A program made the translations under genes and the position numbers. Under the pieces are notes generated by a model that was not told where the DNA came from, searched no databases, and saw only the letters and a program-made list of their open reading frames with translations. 64,000 nucleotides of DNA. It comes from Chryseobacterium glaciei. GTDB lineage: Bacteria; Bacteroidota; Bacteroidia; Flavobacteriales; Weeksellaceae. Positions 54,004-62,149 of the stretch are shown here, piece by piece (position 1 is the first letter of the stretch; each line of letters begins with the position of its first letter). The stretch lies in contig NZ_CP015199.1 of NCBI RefSeq assembly GCF_001648155.1, positions 1,157,501-1,221,500 on the forward strand, given 5' to 3'.

Positions 54004-54513
54004 ATGAGCGAAACAATAGCTTTTAAACCGGAAAGTTTAGCACAGGTACATAAAATTATGGCGAGATATCCTGAAGGTAGACAAAAATCTGCTCTTCTTC
54101 CTGTTCTACACATAGCACAGAAAGAATTCGGAGGATGGTTAGACGTTCCTGTGATGGATTATGTTGCTGAATTATTAAGTATTAAGCCAATTGAAGTATA
54201 TGAAGTAGCTACTTTTTATACCATGTTCAATATGAAACCGGTTGGTAAATATGTCTTGGAAGTTTGCAGAACTGGACCTTGTATGGTTTGCGGAAGCGAA
54301 AAAATCCTAGATCATATCAGAACTAAACTGAACATTAAGGATGGAGAAACTACAGAAGACGGTATGTTTACCCTAAAACCGGCTGAATGTCTTGGGGCTT
54401 GTGGATATGCACCAATGTTGCAGTTAGGGAAATTTTTTCATGAAAATTTAACAATAGAGAAAGTTGACGAAATCCTAGATCTTTGTAGAGAAGGGCAAGT
54501 TGATTTGGGCTAA
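54004..54513 (+). CDS. nuoE: NADH-quinone oxidoreductase subunit E
   Basis: 169 aa, thioredoxin-like. It binds the [2Fe-2S] cluster N1a through Cys in CRTGPCMVCG (~92-97) and CLGACGYAP (~133-137). It works with NuoF in the NADH dehydrogenase module. EVATFYTMFNMKPVGKY is the typical fold block. A 90-bp gap with low-complexity repeats (GCAAGCAGCCAAAAGCC) separates it from nuoF. Confidence 0.96.
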   Translation: MSETIAFKPESLAQVHKIMARYPEGRQKSALLPVLHIAQKEFGGWLDVPVMDYVAELLSIKPIEVYEVATFYTMFNMKPVGKYVLEVCRTGPCMVCGSEKILDHIRTKLNIKDGETTEDGMFTLKPAECLGACGYAPMLQLGKFFHENLTIEKVDEILDLCREGQVDLG

Positions 54514-54603
54514 TAGAAATTTAAAATCTGAGATTTTAAATTAATTTGAATTTTAACAATTAAATGCAAGCAGCCAAAAGCCAATTGCAATAAGCATATT
54601 AAA

Positions 54604-55962
54604 ATGAGTAAAAAACTTTTACTTAAGGACGCACATATAGAAGGTATTCGCTACTTTGAAACTTACCGTAAACAGGGAGGTTACACAGCAGCTGAAAAAG
54701 CCTTGAAGATGACACCTGAGGAAATCTTGGAAGAAGTAAAAACTTCCGGACTTCGTGGACGTGGTGGAGCAGGATTTCCAACAGGAATGAAGTGGAGCTT
54801 TTTGGCAAAACCGGAAGGCGTACCAAGACACTTGGTAGTAAATGCCGATGAATCCGAGCCGGGAACGTTCAAAGACAGATATTTGATGGAATTTCTTCCT
54901 CATTTATTGATCGAAGGAATGTTGATCTCATCTTTTGTTTTAGGTTCAAATGTTTCTTATATCTATATCCGTGGAGAATATTCTTGGATTCCGGATATCT
55001 TAGAAGAAGCCATTGAAGAAGCTAAAGCTGCAGGATTTTTAGGTAAAAACATCTTAGGAACTGGTTTCGATTGTGAAATTTATGTTCAAAGAGGTGGTGG
55101 AGCTTATATCTGTGGTGAAGAAACAGCATTGCTTGAATCTCTTGAAGGTAAAAGAGGAAACCCAAGACTAAAACCACCATTCCCAGCTGTAAAAGGACTT
55201 TGGGAAAGACCAACGGTTGTAAATAACGTTGAATCTATTGCAGCAATTGTTCCTATCATTGATATTACAGGAGCTGAATACGCTAAAATTGGAGTTGGAA
55301 GATCTACAGGTACAAAATTAATTTCTGCTTGCGGAAATATTAATAAGCCAGGAGTTTACGAAATCGACATGACCATTACGGTTGAAGAATTCATTTACTC
55401 TGATGAATATTGTGGTGGTATTGCGAACGGTAAGAAGCTAAAAGCTTGTATTCCGGGAGGTAGTTCAGTACCAATTGTTCCGGCTAATCTATTATTAAGA
55501 ACCGTAAACGGAGAACCAAGATATATGAACTACGAATCATTGGCTGACGGTGGATTTGCTACCGGAACAATGATGGGTTCAGGAGGTTTCATTGTTTTAG
55601 ATGAAGACCAGTGTATTGTAGAACATACCATGACGTTGGCAAGATTTTATCACCACGAAAGTTGTGGACAATGTACACCTTGCCGTGAAGGAACGGGATG
55701 GATGCATAAAATCTTAAAGAAAATTGAGAAAGGAGAAGGAAAAATGGAAGATATCGATCTACTTTGGGATATCCAGAGAAAAATCGAAGGAAATACTATT
55801 TGTCCTTTAGGTGATGCAGCAGCTTGGCCTGTAGCAGCAGCAATTCGTCACTTTAGAGACGAGTTTGAATGGCATGTGAAAAATCCGGAATTGTCTCAGA
55901 CACAAAATTACGGACTGGCAAACTACGCAGATCCAATTCCTGCTGTTGAAAAAAATGCTTAG
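54604..55962 (+). CDS. nuoF: NADH-quinone oxidoreductase subunit F
   Basis: 452 aa. It holds the FMN and NADH sites and cluster N3. Blocks: GLRGRGGAGFPTGMKWSF (~48), NADESEPGTFKDR (~80), RGGGAYICGEETALLESLEG (~160), CGQCTPCREGTGWM (~353, three Cys) and NTICPLGDAAAWP (~398, fourth Cys). Length is normal. Eleven bp separate it from an unrelated outer-membrane-type gene. Confidence 0.97.
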   Translation: MSKKLLLKDAHIEGIRYFETYRKQGGYTAAEKALKMTPEEILEEVKTSGLRGRGGAGFPTGMKWSFLAKPEGVPRHLVVNADESEPGTFKDRYLMEFLPHLLIEGMLISSFVLGSNVSYIYIRGEYSWIPDILEEAIEEAKAAGFLGKNILGTGFDCEIYVQRGGGAYICGEETALLESLEGKRGNPRLKPPFPAVKGLWERPTVVNNVESIAAIVPIIDITGAEYAKIGVGRSTGTKLISACGNINKPGVYEIDMTITVEEFIYSDEYCGGIANGKKLKACIPGGSSVPIVPANLLLRTVNGEPRYMNYESLADGGFATGTMMGSGGFIVLDEDQCIVEHTMTLARFYHHESCGQCTPCREGTGWMHKILKKIEKGEGKMEDIDLLWDIQRKIEGNTICPLGDAAAWPVAAAIRHFRDEFEWHVKNPELSQTQNYGLANYADPIPAVEKNA

Positions 55963-55973
55963 TTAAAATTAAA

Positions 55974-56858
55974 ATGAAGAAGTTATTAGTTGTTGGATTA
56001 ATGATGTCCGGGCTTGCTTTTGCGCAGGTTAAAAAAGATACATTAGAGAAAGAATATAAACTGGAGGTAGCTCCTTTAGATAAGGTTGAAAAGAAACAGA
56101 AGCCTAATCCATTAAGTAAGAAAGGTCAGTTTTTCGTTTTTTATGGTTGGAATAGAGCTGCTTATAGTAATTCTGATATCCATTTTCAAGGAAACGGTTA
56201 CGATTTTCAATTGAATAATGTATCAGCGCAGGACAGACCTACAAAATTTGGAATCGTTTATATTGATCCAAGTTGGTTTACCGTAACGCAGTATAATTTC
56301 AGACTAGGATATTTTATTAAAGATAATTTAGCATTGGTACTTGGGATAGATCATATGAAATATGTGATGGATCAGAACCAGACAGTAGATTTTAAAGGTC
56401 ATATTTCAGATCCTCAGTATGCAGGAATGGTACAGAACGGACAGGTAGATTTATCTGATTCACAGTTTCTTACTTTTGAGCATACAGATGGACTTAATTA
56501 TGAAAATTTAGGTCTTGAGAAATACAAAAATCTTATTCATAAAAAAAATATAGATTTAGTATGGTCTTATGGAGCCGGAATCGGAGTAATGTTTCCTAAA
56601 AGTAATGTAAAACTTTTCGGAAATGAAAGAAGTGACCGTTTTCACGTTGCAGGTATGGGAACTGATATCAGATCCAGTTTAAACTTAGTTTTCTGGAAAA
56701 ACTGGATGATCAGAGTAGAAGGAAAAGCCGGTTATATTAATATGTGGGATATCAAAACTACATTGAATAACAAGCCTGACAAAGCACAACAGGATTTTGT
56801 TTTCGGACAAGTTCTGGCAGGAATCGGATATACATTTAATACGAAGAAGCATAATTAA
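55974..56858 (+). CDS. outer-membrane beta-barrel-like protein within the nuo operon
   Basis: 294 aa. Signal peptide MKKLLVVGLMMSGLAFAQ. After a Lys-rich linker (EKKQKPNPLSKKGQ) the protein has alternating aromatic beta strands (QFFVFYGWNRAAY, QYNFRLGYFIKDNLALVLGID, LVWSYGAGIGVMFP, MIRVEGKAGYINMWDIK) and ends in the strand GQVLAGIGYTFNTKK, which fits a small barrel. The function is unknown. It starts 11 bp after nuoF in the same direction, so it is read with complex I although the protein would be in the outer membrane. I believe similar genes sit here in related species, but cannot verify that. Confidence 0.72.
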   Translation: MKKLLVVGLMMSGLAFAQVKKDTLEKEYKLEVAPLDKVEKKQKPNPLSKKGQFFVFYGWNRAAYSNSDIHFQGNGYDFQLNNVSAQDRPTKFGIVYIDPSWFTVTQYNFRLGYFIKDNLALVLGIDHMKYVMDQNQTVDFKGHISDPQYAGMVQNGQVDLSDSQFLTFEHTDGLNYENLGLEKYKNLIHKKNIDLVWSYGAGIGVMFPKSNVKLFGNERSDRFHVAGMGTDIRSSLNLVFWKNWMIRVEGKAGYINMWDIKTTLNNKPDKAQQDFVFGQVLAGIGYTFNTKKHN

Positions 56859-56861
56859 AAA

Positions 56862-57884
56862 GTGAATCAACATATTCAAAATATTAAAATTTCCAATTTC
56901 AAATCAATTAAAGATTTGAACATAGAAGGTTGCAAAAAAATAAATATTTTTGCAGGGAAGCCTAATGCTGGAAAGAGTAATCTTTTGGAGGCTTTGGGGA
57001 TTTTTGATTTGTTTTTCAATCCTATAGATCGTCAAAATCTTAAAAACTTTATAAGGTATGAAAATTTTAGTGATCTATTTTTTGAAGGAGACTATAGTAA
57101 GACTTCAAAAATTACATTAAACACCCATCGTATTTTTTCATTTTATAGCGCTGCTAATCAAATATTAAAAATTCACTTAGAGAATAAATCAAGTGAAAAA
57201 ACCAAAATAATTGAATATTCTATTACAGGAAATGAAGAGAGATCATCTGTTCCTATTTCTGATTTGATGAAAAGATTTGATTTAAATATCAAAAAATATT
57301 CTTTTAAAATAGAAAATGAAATAGTTAAATATTCTAACTCTTTAATTTCTCCTTTTGGAGAAAATATTAGCACAATAATTTCAAGTAATCCTGAAATTAG
57401 AAATTTTGTTAATCACTTTTTATCAATAAATAATTTAAAACTATTAATTGAAAGAGGTTCTAATGAATTAAAAATTTTTAAAGAATATGAAGATGGAACA
57501 GTCTTTACTCTTCCATATAATATGATTGCAGATACACTTCAAAGACTTATTTTCTATAAAACAGCAATTATGAGTAATCAAGATTCTGTTTTATTATTTG
57601 AAGAACCAGAAGCACATTGTTTTGAACCGTATATTTTAGAATTTACTAATGAGGTAAAGTACAATGAAAACAATAATCAGTTTTTCATGGTTACTCACAG
57701 TGATTTTATTATTCAGGAATTTTTGAGAGATGAAGAAAGTAAAAACAACTTGCAGATTTATTTAGTTAATAATGTAGAAGGAAAAACGGAAGTAAAGAAG
57801 CTAGATAAAGAAAAAAATGATGATGTTTATGAGTATGGGATGAATGTATTTTTCAACTTCGACAGTCTTTGGGAAAATAATTAA
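56862..57884 (+). CDS. AAA family ATPase (OLD/RloA-like), possible defence gene
   Basis: 340 aa with a GTG start, 3 bp after the barrel gene. It is an ABC-type AAA_21/AAA_15 ATPase: IKISNFKSIKDLNIEGCKKI opens the fold, Walker A FAGKPNAGKSNLLEALG (~30-46), Walker B/D-loop VLLFEEPEAHCFEP (~247), and switch His in FFMVTHSDFIIQEFL (~280). The middle is AT-rich and divergent. Such ATPases pair with a Toprim nuclease in OLD and Rlo-type anti-phage systems; the next gene is 2 bp downstream and looks Toprim-like. Its insertion inside the nuo operon, with codon use more AT-rich than the flanking nuo genes, suggests acquisition. Confidence 0.82.
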   Translation: MNQHIQNIKISNFKSIKDLNIEGCKKINIFAGKPNAGKSNLLEALGIFDLFFNPIDRQNLKNFIRYENFSDLFFEGDYSKTSKITLNTHRIFSFYSAANQILKIHLENKSSEKTKIIEYSITGNEERSSVPISDLMKRFDLNIKKYSFKIENEIVKYSNSLISPFGENISTIISSNPEIRNFVNHFLSINNLKLLIERGSNELKIFKEYEDGTVFTLPYNMIADTLQRLIFYKTAIMSNQDSVLLFEEPEAHCFEPYILEFTNEVKYNENNNQFFMVTHSDFIIQEFLRDEESKNNLQIYLVNNVEGKTEVKKLDKEKNDDVYEYGMNVFFNFDSLWENN

Positions 57885-57886
57885 TC

Positions 57887-58429
57887 ATGGAAAGGGTTGT
57901 TGCAGTTGAATGTTTTGCAGATAAATATTTTTTCGGAAAGTTATTACAAAATGAAAAACGTATCCGAAAAGAAAAAAATAAAAATGAAGTTATAAAAGCT
58001 TTTGAAAGAGTAAAAGGAGAATTTCTTATCGGAATTGTAGATGAAGACAGAAAAGATTTATTACTCAATCCTAATTTAAAAAACTTCGAGAAAATTAAAG
58101 AAGGAAATAGTTTCAAAATTTATAAGGATAAAACAAAATATCAATTTATTTTTGCACTTTGTCCTAAGGCCTTTGAAGATTGGATTTGTCAATTTTTAAA
58201 ATGTCAAAATAAGGATTTAGTTGAATTTGATTATATTGATTTTGAATCATTTAAAAAAGAAACTAAAAGTGAACAAATAGATAAGGAAAATAAGTATAAA
58301 AATTTGGTTAAGCATATCATTCAAACTTATCCAGATTTTGATAATCATATCAGAGAATTTAAAATTCATATTGATTATCTGCTTACAGAAACTTATAATT
58401 TTAATTTAGAAAGATTTAAAAATTTATAG
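57887..58429 (+). CDS. Toprim-like partner of the AAA ATPase (RloB/DUF4276/DUF4435-like)
   Basis: 180 aa, ATG 2 bp after the ATPase stop. The N-terminus MERVVAVECFADKYFF (Glu at ~8, Asp at ~12) and the strand GEFLIGIVDEDRKDLL (DxD at ~52-54) resemble the metal-binding E...DxD of Toprim folds; later ALCPKAFEDWICQFL and a helical C-terminus. This fits the small partner of AAA ATPases in RloAB-like or DUF4435 pairs, usually thought to be nucleases. I cannot name the family with certainty. nuoG begins 25 bp later, so the pair is a clean insertion between nuoF and nuoG. Confidence 0.6.
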   Translation: MERVVAVECFADKYFFGKLLQNEKRIRKEKNKNEVIKAFERVKGEFLIGIVDEDRKDLLLNPNLKNFEKIKEGNSFKIYKDKTKYQFIFALCPKAFEDWICQFLKCQNKDLVEFDYIDFESFKKETKSEQIDKENKYKNLVKHIIQTYPDFDNHIREFKIHIDYLLTETYNFNLERFKNL

Positions 58430-58454
58430 CTTAATTAAGCGAAAAGCATAGAAT

Positions 58455-59453
58455 ATGAGCGAAGAGGTTAAAAAATTCACAATAACTATAGACGGACAAA
58501 CTACCGAAGTTTTGCCTGGTACTTCTATTCTTGAAGCAGCAAGACAAATCGGTGGAAAATCTGTACCTCCTGCAATGTGCTACTATAGCAAATTGGAAAC
58601 CAGTGGAGGAAGATGTAGAACTTGCTTAGTAGAAGTTTCGAAAGGATCGGAAGCAGATCCTCGCCCTATGCCAAAATTAGTTGCAAGTTGCAGAACTAAC
58701 GTAATGGATGGTATGGAAGTTAAAAATCTTTCTTCTGAAAAAGCTCAGGAAGGAAGAAAGGCGGTTACCGAATTTTTATTAGTAAATCACCCACTAGACT
58801 GTCCTGTATGTGATCAGGCTGGTGAATGTCATCTTCAGGATCTTGGATATGAGCACGGAAATCTTCAGACAAGAACTGAGTTTGAAAGAAATACATACGA
58901 AGCAGACGACCTTGGTCCGAATATTAAGTTGAATATGAACCGTTGTATTCTTTGCGCAAGATGCGTATTGACAGCAAATCAATTGACAGAGACTAGAGAG
59001 CATGGAATTCTTTTCAGAGGAGATCACGCAGAAATTTCTACCTATTTAAATAAAGCTTTAGATAACGACTACATCGGAAATATTATCGATGTTTGTCCTG
59101 TTGGAGCATTAACAGACAGAACTTCTCGTTTTGCAAGCAGAGTTTGGTTCACAAAACCAATGAATGCTACTTGTAAATGTGGTAAATGTTCAGGAAAAGC
59201 TGTTGTTTGGATGAAAGGTGACGAGATTGTAAGAGTTACTGCCAGAAAAGATCAGTGGGGAGAAGTTGAAGAATTCATCTGTGATACATGTCGTTTCGAA
59301 AGAAAAGAACTTTCAGATTGGAATATTGAAGGTCCTAGACATATCGACAGACATTCTGTTATTTCATTGAATCACTATGAAAAGCCTAAAGATGAGCTAA
59401 GAGTCTTAGACAATCCAATGGCTAAGGAAATCAGTGAAAAAGACGAAAAATAA
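58455..59453 (+). CDS. nuoG: NADH-quinone oxidoreductase subunit G, short form
   Basis: 332 aa, about half of the usual ~800. The N-terminal clusters are intact: CYYSKLETSGGRCRTC and later Cys ([2Fe-2S] N1b), HPLDCPVCDQAGECHLQ (N5 type, His present), CILCARCV and CPVGAL (N4). Also CKCGKCSGK and CDTCRF near 240-280. The C-terminal molybdopterin-oxidoreductase domain is absent, as usual in Flavobacteriia. It ends cleanly in SEKDEK, so this is not a truncation. A 178-bp gap with a long inverted repeat separates it from nuoH. Confidence 0.93.
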   Translation: MSEEVKKFTITIDGQTTEVLPGTSILEAARQIGGKSVPPAMCYYSKLETSGGRCRTCLVEVSKGSEADPRPMPKLVASCRTNVMDGMEVKNLSSEKAQEGRKAVTEFLLVNHPLDCPVCDQAGECHLQDLGYEHGNLQTRTEFERNTYEADDLGPNIKLNMNRCILCARCVLTANQLTETREHGILFRGDHAEISTYLNKALDNDYIGNIIDVCPVGALTDRTSRFASRVWFTKPMNATCKCGKCSGKAVVWMKGDEIVRVTARKDQWGEVEEFICDTCRFERKELSDWNIEGPRHIDRHSVISLNHYEKPKDELRVLDNPMAKEISEKDEK

Positions 59454-59461
59454 AATAGTTG

Positions 59462-59610
59462 GATGCTAGAAGCTGGGAGCTGGAAGTTTTAATCACAAAA
59501 ACCTACAGTCCACTTTTAACTTCAACCATTTAAAAAAATAAAAAAAAATTGGTAATGTGATGAAGAGTTGATGCCACGACGTGATAAACTTCCAGCTTCC
59601 AGCTCCCATC
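59462..59610. repeat. inverted repeat between nuoG and nuoH
   Basis: The arm at 59462-59490 (GAAGCTGGGAGCTGGAAG) faces 59586-59610 (CTTCCAGCTTCCAGCTCCC), ~95 bp apart. It is of the AGCTGGAAG family of low-complexity intergenic repeats. It could form a hairpin in the operon mRNA. Confidence 0.6.
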
Positions 59611-59631
59611 TTCAAACATTTAAATTAAAAA

Positions 59632-60696
59632 ATGGATTTACTTACATTTAAACTTATACTTGTACTTGCGCTTTTCTTGTTATCATTAACGATAGCAGCC
59701 TACTCTACTTGGGCAGAAAGAAAAGTTGCTTCTATTATGCAAGATAGAATTGGTCCTAACAGAGCCGGACCTTTCGGATTACTACAGCCTCTTGCAGATG
59801 GTGGAAAGTTTTTCTTTAAAGAAGACTTTACGCCTGCCAATGCAGAGAGATTCCTATTTGTATTAGGACCGGCTTTGGTAATGTTTATTTCATTAATCAC
59901 AGGAGCGGTTATTCCTTGGGGTAAAAGTTTAAATATTGGAGGTACTTCTTTTGATTTACAGGTTGCTAACATTGATGTTGGTGTACTTTTTATCATCGGA
60001 ATGGCTTCTATTGGTGTTTACGGAATCATGATCGGAGGTTGGGCGTCGAATAACAAATATTCATTATTAGGTGCCATCCGTGCTTCATCTCAGATGATTT
60101 CTTATGAATTGGCAATGGGACTTGCTTTACTTTCTATTATTATGATGACAGGAAGTTTAGATCTAAAAGTAATTACTGAAAGCCAGACTACAGGAAAACT
60201 TTGGGGAGTGATTCCTTGGGTTTCCGGGATGAACTGGAATATTTTCTACCAACCAGTTGCCTTCCTTGTATTCTTTGTAGCTGCTTTGGCAGAAACCAAC
60301 AGACACCCTTTCGATTTACCGGAATGTGAATCTGAATTGGTAACAGGATATTCTACAGAATACTCATCAATGAAATTAGGTTTATACATGTTCGGTGAAT
60401 ATGTGAACATGTTTATTTCAAATGCTTTTATGGTTGTTCTTTTCTTCGGAGGGTATAACTATCCGGGAATTGATTGGGTAACTCAGCACTGGGGTGAGAA
60501 CACTGCAGGAATCTTGAGTGTTGTAGCATTTTTAGCAAAAACTGTAATCGGAATCTTGATCTTTATGTGGATCAGATGGACGCTTCCAAGGTTTAGATAT
60601 GACCAATTAATGCACCTAGGTTGGAAAACATTAATTCCAATGGCATTGGTGAACTTAATTATTACAGGTGCTGTAATTTTAGCATTTGCAAACTAA
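59632..60696 (+). CDS. nuoH: NADH-quinone oxidoreductase subunit H
   Basis: 354 aa, about eight membrane helices. Family blocks: TWAERKVASIMQDRIGPNRA (~27), LLQPLADGGKFFFKEDFTP (~50), AETNRHPFDLPECESELVTG (~222) and the C-terminal FMWIRWTLPRFRYDQLM. It forms the quinone channel together with NuoB and NuoD. Confidence 0.97.
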   Translation: MDLLTFKLILVLALFLLSLTIAAYSTWAERKVASIMQDRIGPNRAGPFGLLQPLADGGKFFFKEDFTPANAERFLFVLGPALVMFISLITGAVIPWGKSLNIGGTSFDLQVANIDVGVLFIIGMASIGVYGIMIGGWASNNKYSLLGAIRASSQMISYELAMGLALLSIIMMTGSLDLKVITESQTTGKLWGVIPWVSGMNWNIFYQPVAFLVFFVAALAETNRHPFDLPECESELVTGYSTEYSSMKLGLYMFGEYVNMFISNAFMVVLFFGGYNYPGIDWVTQHWGENTAGILSVVAFLAKTVIGILIFMWIRWTLPRFRYDQLMHLGWKTLIPMALVNLIITGAVILAFAN

Positions 60697-60758
60697 GAAA
60701 TAGATAAGAATATATTTTTAACGCTGAATAAAAATTCGGCCTAAAAAAAATAAAATAA

Positions 60759-61316
60759 ATGAAACTTACTAACAGATCAAAAGTTGTTTCTAACAAAGAA
60801 ATGACCCTTGCTGAGAAAATCTACCTCCCGGCGATTTTCAAAGGTATGGGGATTACATTTAAGCATGCTGTAAGAACCGTTATGAAAGGTGCTCCTGCAG
60901 TTTATTCGTATCCTGAAGTACAGAAGCCAAGAACGACTATCTGGAGAGGTCAGCACGTTTTGAAAAGAGACGAGGAAGGCAGAGAAAGATGTACAGCTTG
61001 TGGACTTTGTGCGGTAGCATGCCCTGCAGAAGCAATTACAATGACTGCGGCTGAAAGAACGAAAGAAGAAAAAGGCCTTTACAGAGAAGAGAAATATGCC
61101 TCAGTATATGAAATCAATATGCTAAGATGTATTTTCTGCGGTATGTGTGAAGAAGCTTGTCCGAAATCTGCAATCTATCTTACAGACAGATTGGTAGACG
61201 TGGAAACCAACAGAGGTTCTTTCATCTACGGAAAGGAAAAGTTAGTCGAAAAAATAAATGAAAGGATTGATATCACTACAAGACAATCCGAGAAACAAAA
61301 AAATGCGGTAAAATAA
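60759..61316 (+). CDS. nuoI: NADH-quinone oxidoreductase subunit I
   Basis: 185 aa with two [4Fe-4S] motifs, CTACGLCAVACPAEAI (~81) and CIFCGMCEEACPKSAI (~126), clusters N6a and N6b. It links the peripheral arm to NuoB. The stop overlaps the nuoJ ATG by one base. Confidence 0.97.
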   Translation: MKLTNRSKVVSNKEMTLAEKIYLPAIFKGMGITFKHAVRTVMKGAPAVYSYPEVQKPRTTIWRGQHVLKRDEEGRERCTACGLCAVACPAEAITMTAAERTKEEKGLYREEKYASVYEINMLRCIFCGMCEEACPKSAIYLTDRLVDVETNRGSFIYGKEKLVEKINERIDITTRQSEKQKNAVK

Positions 61317-61813
61317 TGGATCAGTTTTTATTTTTCTTGGTGGCGTTTTTAGCAGTGGCTAGTGCAGTGTATTTTGTATTTGCAAGAAATCCTTTATATG
61401 CTATTTTGTCATTAATTGTCACGATGTTTTCCATTGCAGGAATGTACATTCTTTTGAATGCACAATTCTTAGCAATTATTCAGATTATAGTGTATGCCGG
61501 AGCGATCATGGTATTATTCCTTTATATACTGATGATGCTTAACCTTAATAAAGAAGACGAAAGTAAGAAGAGCAATACTTTAAAATTTATTGGTGTTTTT
61601 ACAGCAGGTCTTTTATTAATTGGAGTTTTAGGCGTATTCAGAGGAGTACAAGACAAACATATTGTTGCAGATAATGTAGACAAAGGGGTTGGTCTTACTA
61701 AAAATCTGGGTAGACTTTTGTTTAACGAATATGTTTTGCCGTTTGAGCTTGCCTCGATTCTTATTTTAGCAGGTATTGTAGGTGCGGTATTAATCGGTAA
61801 AAAAGATTTATAA
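61316..61813 (+). CDS. nuoJ: NADH-quinone oxidoreductase subunit J
   Basis: 165 aa with five membrane helices (FLFFLVAFLAVASAVYFVF, AILSLIVTMFSIAGMYILL and others). QIIVYAGAIMVLFLYILMML is the family block (~55-75). A membrane-arm subunit. Its start overlaps the nuoI stop (TAATG). Confidence 0.96.
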   Translation: MDQFLFFLVAFLAVASAVYFVFARNPLYAILSLIVTMFSIAGMYILLNAQFLAIIQIIVYAGAIMVLFLYILMMLNLNKEDESKKSNTLKFIGVFTAGLLLIGVLGVFRGVQDKHIVADNVDKGVGLTKNLGRLLFNEYVLPFELASILILAGIVGAVLIGKKDL

Positions 61814-61817
61814 AATT

Positions 61818-62147
61818 ATGGGAGAAGTAAATACATTTATACAAAGCGTCCCTCTAGATTATTTCATAATTCTTTCTTCAGTATTGTTCTGTTTGGGAGT
61901 ATTGGGAGTATTGTTGAGAAAAAACGCTATTGTTATTTTGGGTTGTGTTGAGCTTATGCTGAATTCTACAAACCTTTTATTAGCTGCATTTTCAGCCTAC
62001 AAAGGGAATGGCGACGGACAACTTTTAGTTTTCTTCATTATGGTGGTGGCTGCTGCGGAAGTAGCAGTAGGTTTGGCAATTATTGCTATGCTATATAGAA
62101 ATACCCGTTCTGTGGATGTAAGTATATTTAATAAATTAAGAGGATAA
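61818..62147 (+). CDS. nuoK: NADH-quinone oxidoreductase subunit K
   Basis: 109 aa, three membrane helices. Conserved Glu in LGCVELMLNSTNLLL (~45) and VVAAAEVAVGLAIIAMLYR (~80) lie in the proton path. Four bp after nuoJ. Confidence 0.97.
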   Translation: MGEVNTFIQSVPLDYFIILSSVLFCLGVLGVLLRKNAIVILGCVELMLNSTNLLLAAFSAYKGNGDGQLLVFFIMVVAAAEVAVGLAIIAMLYRNTRSVDVSIFNKLRG

Positions 62148-62149
62148 GA

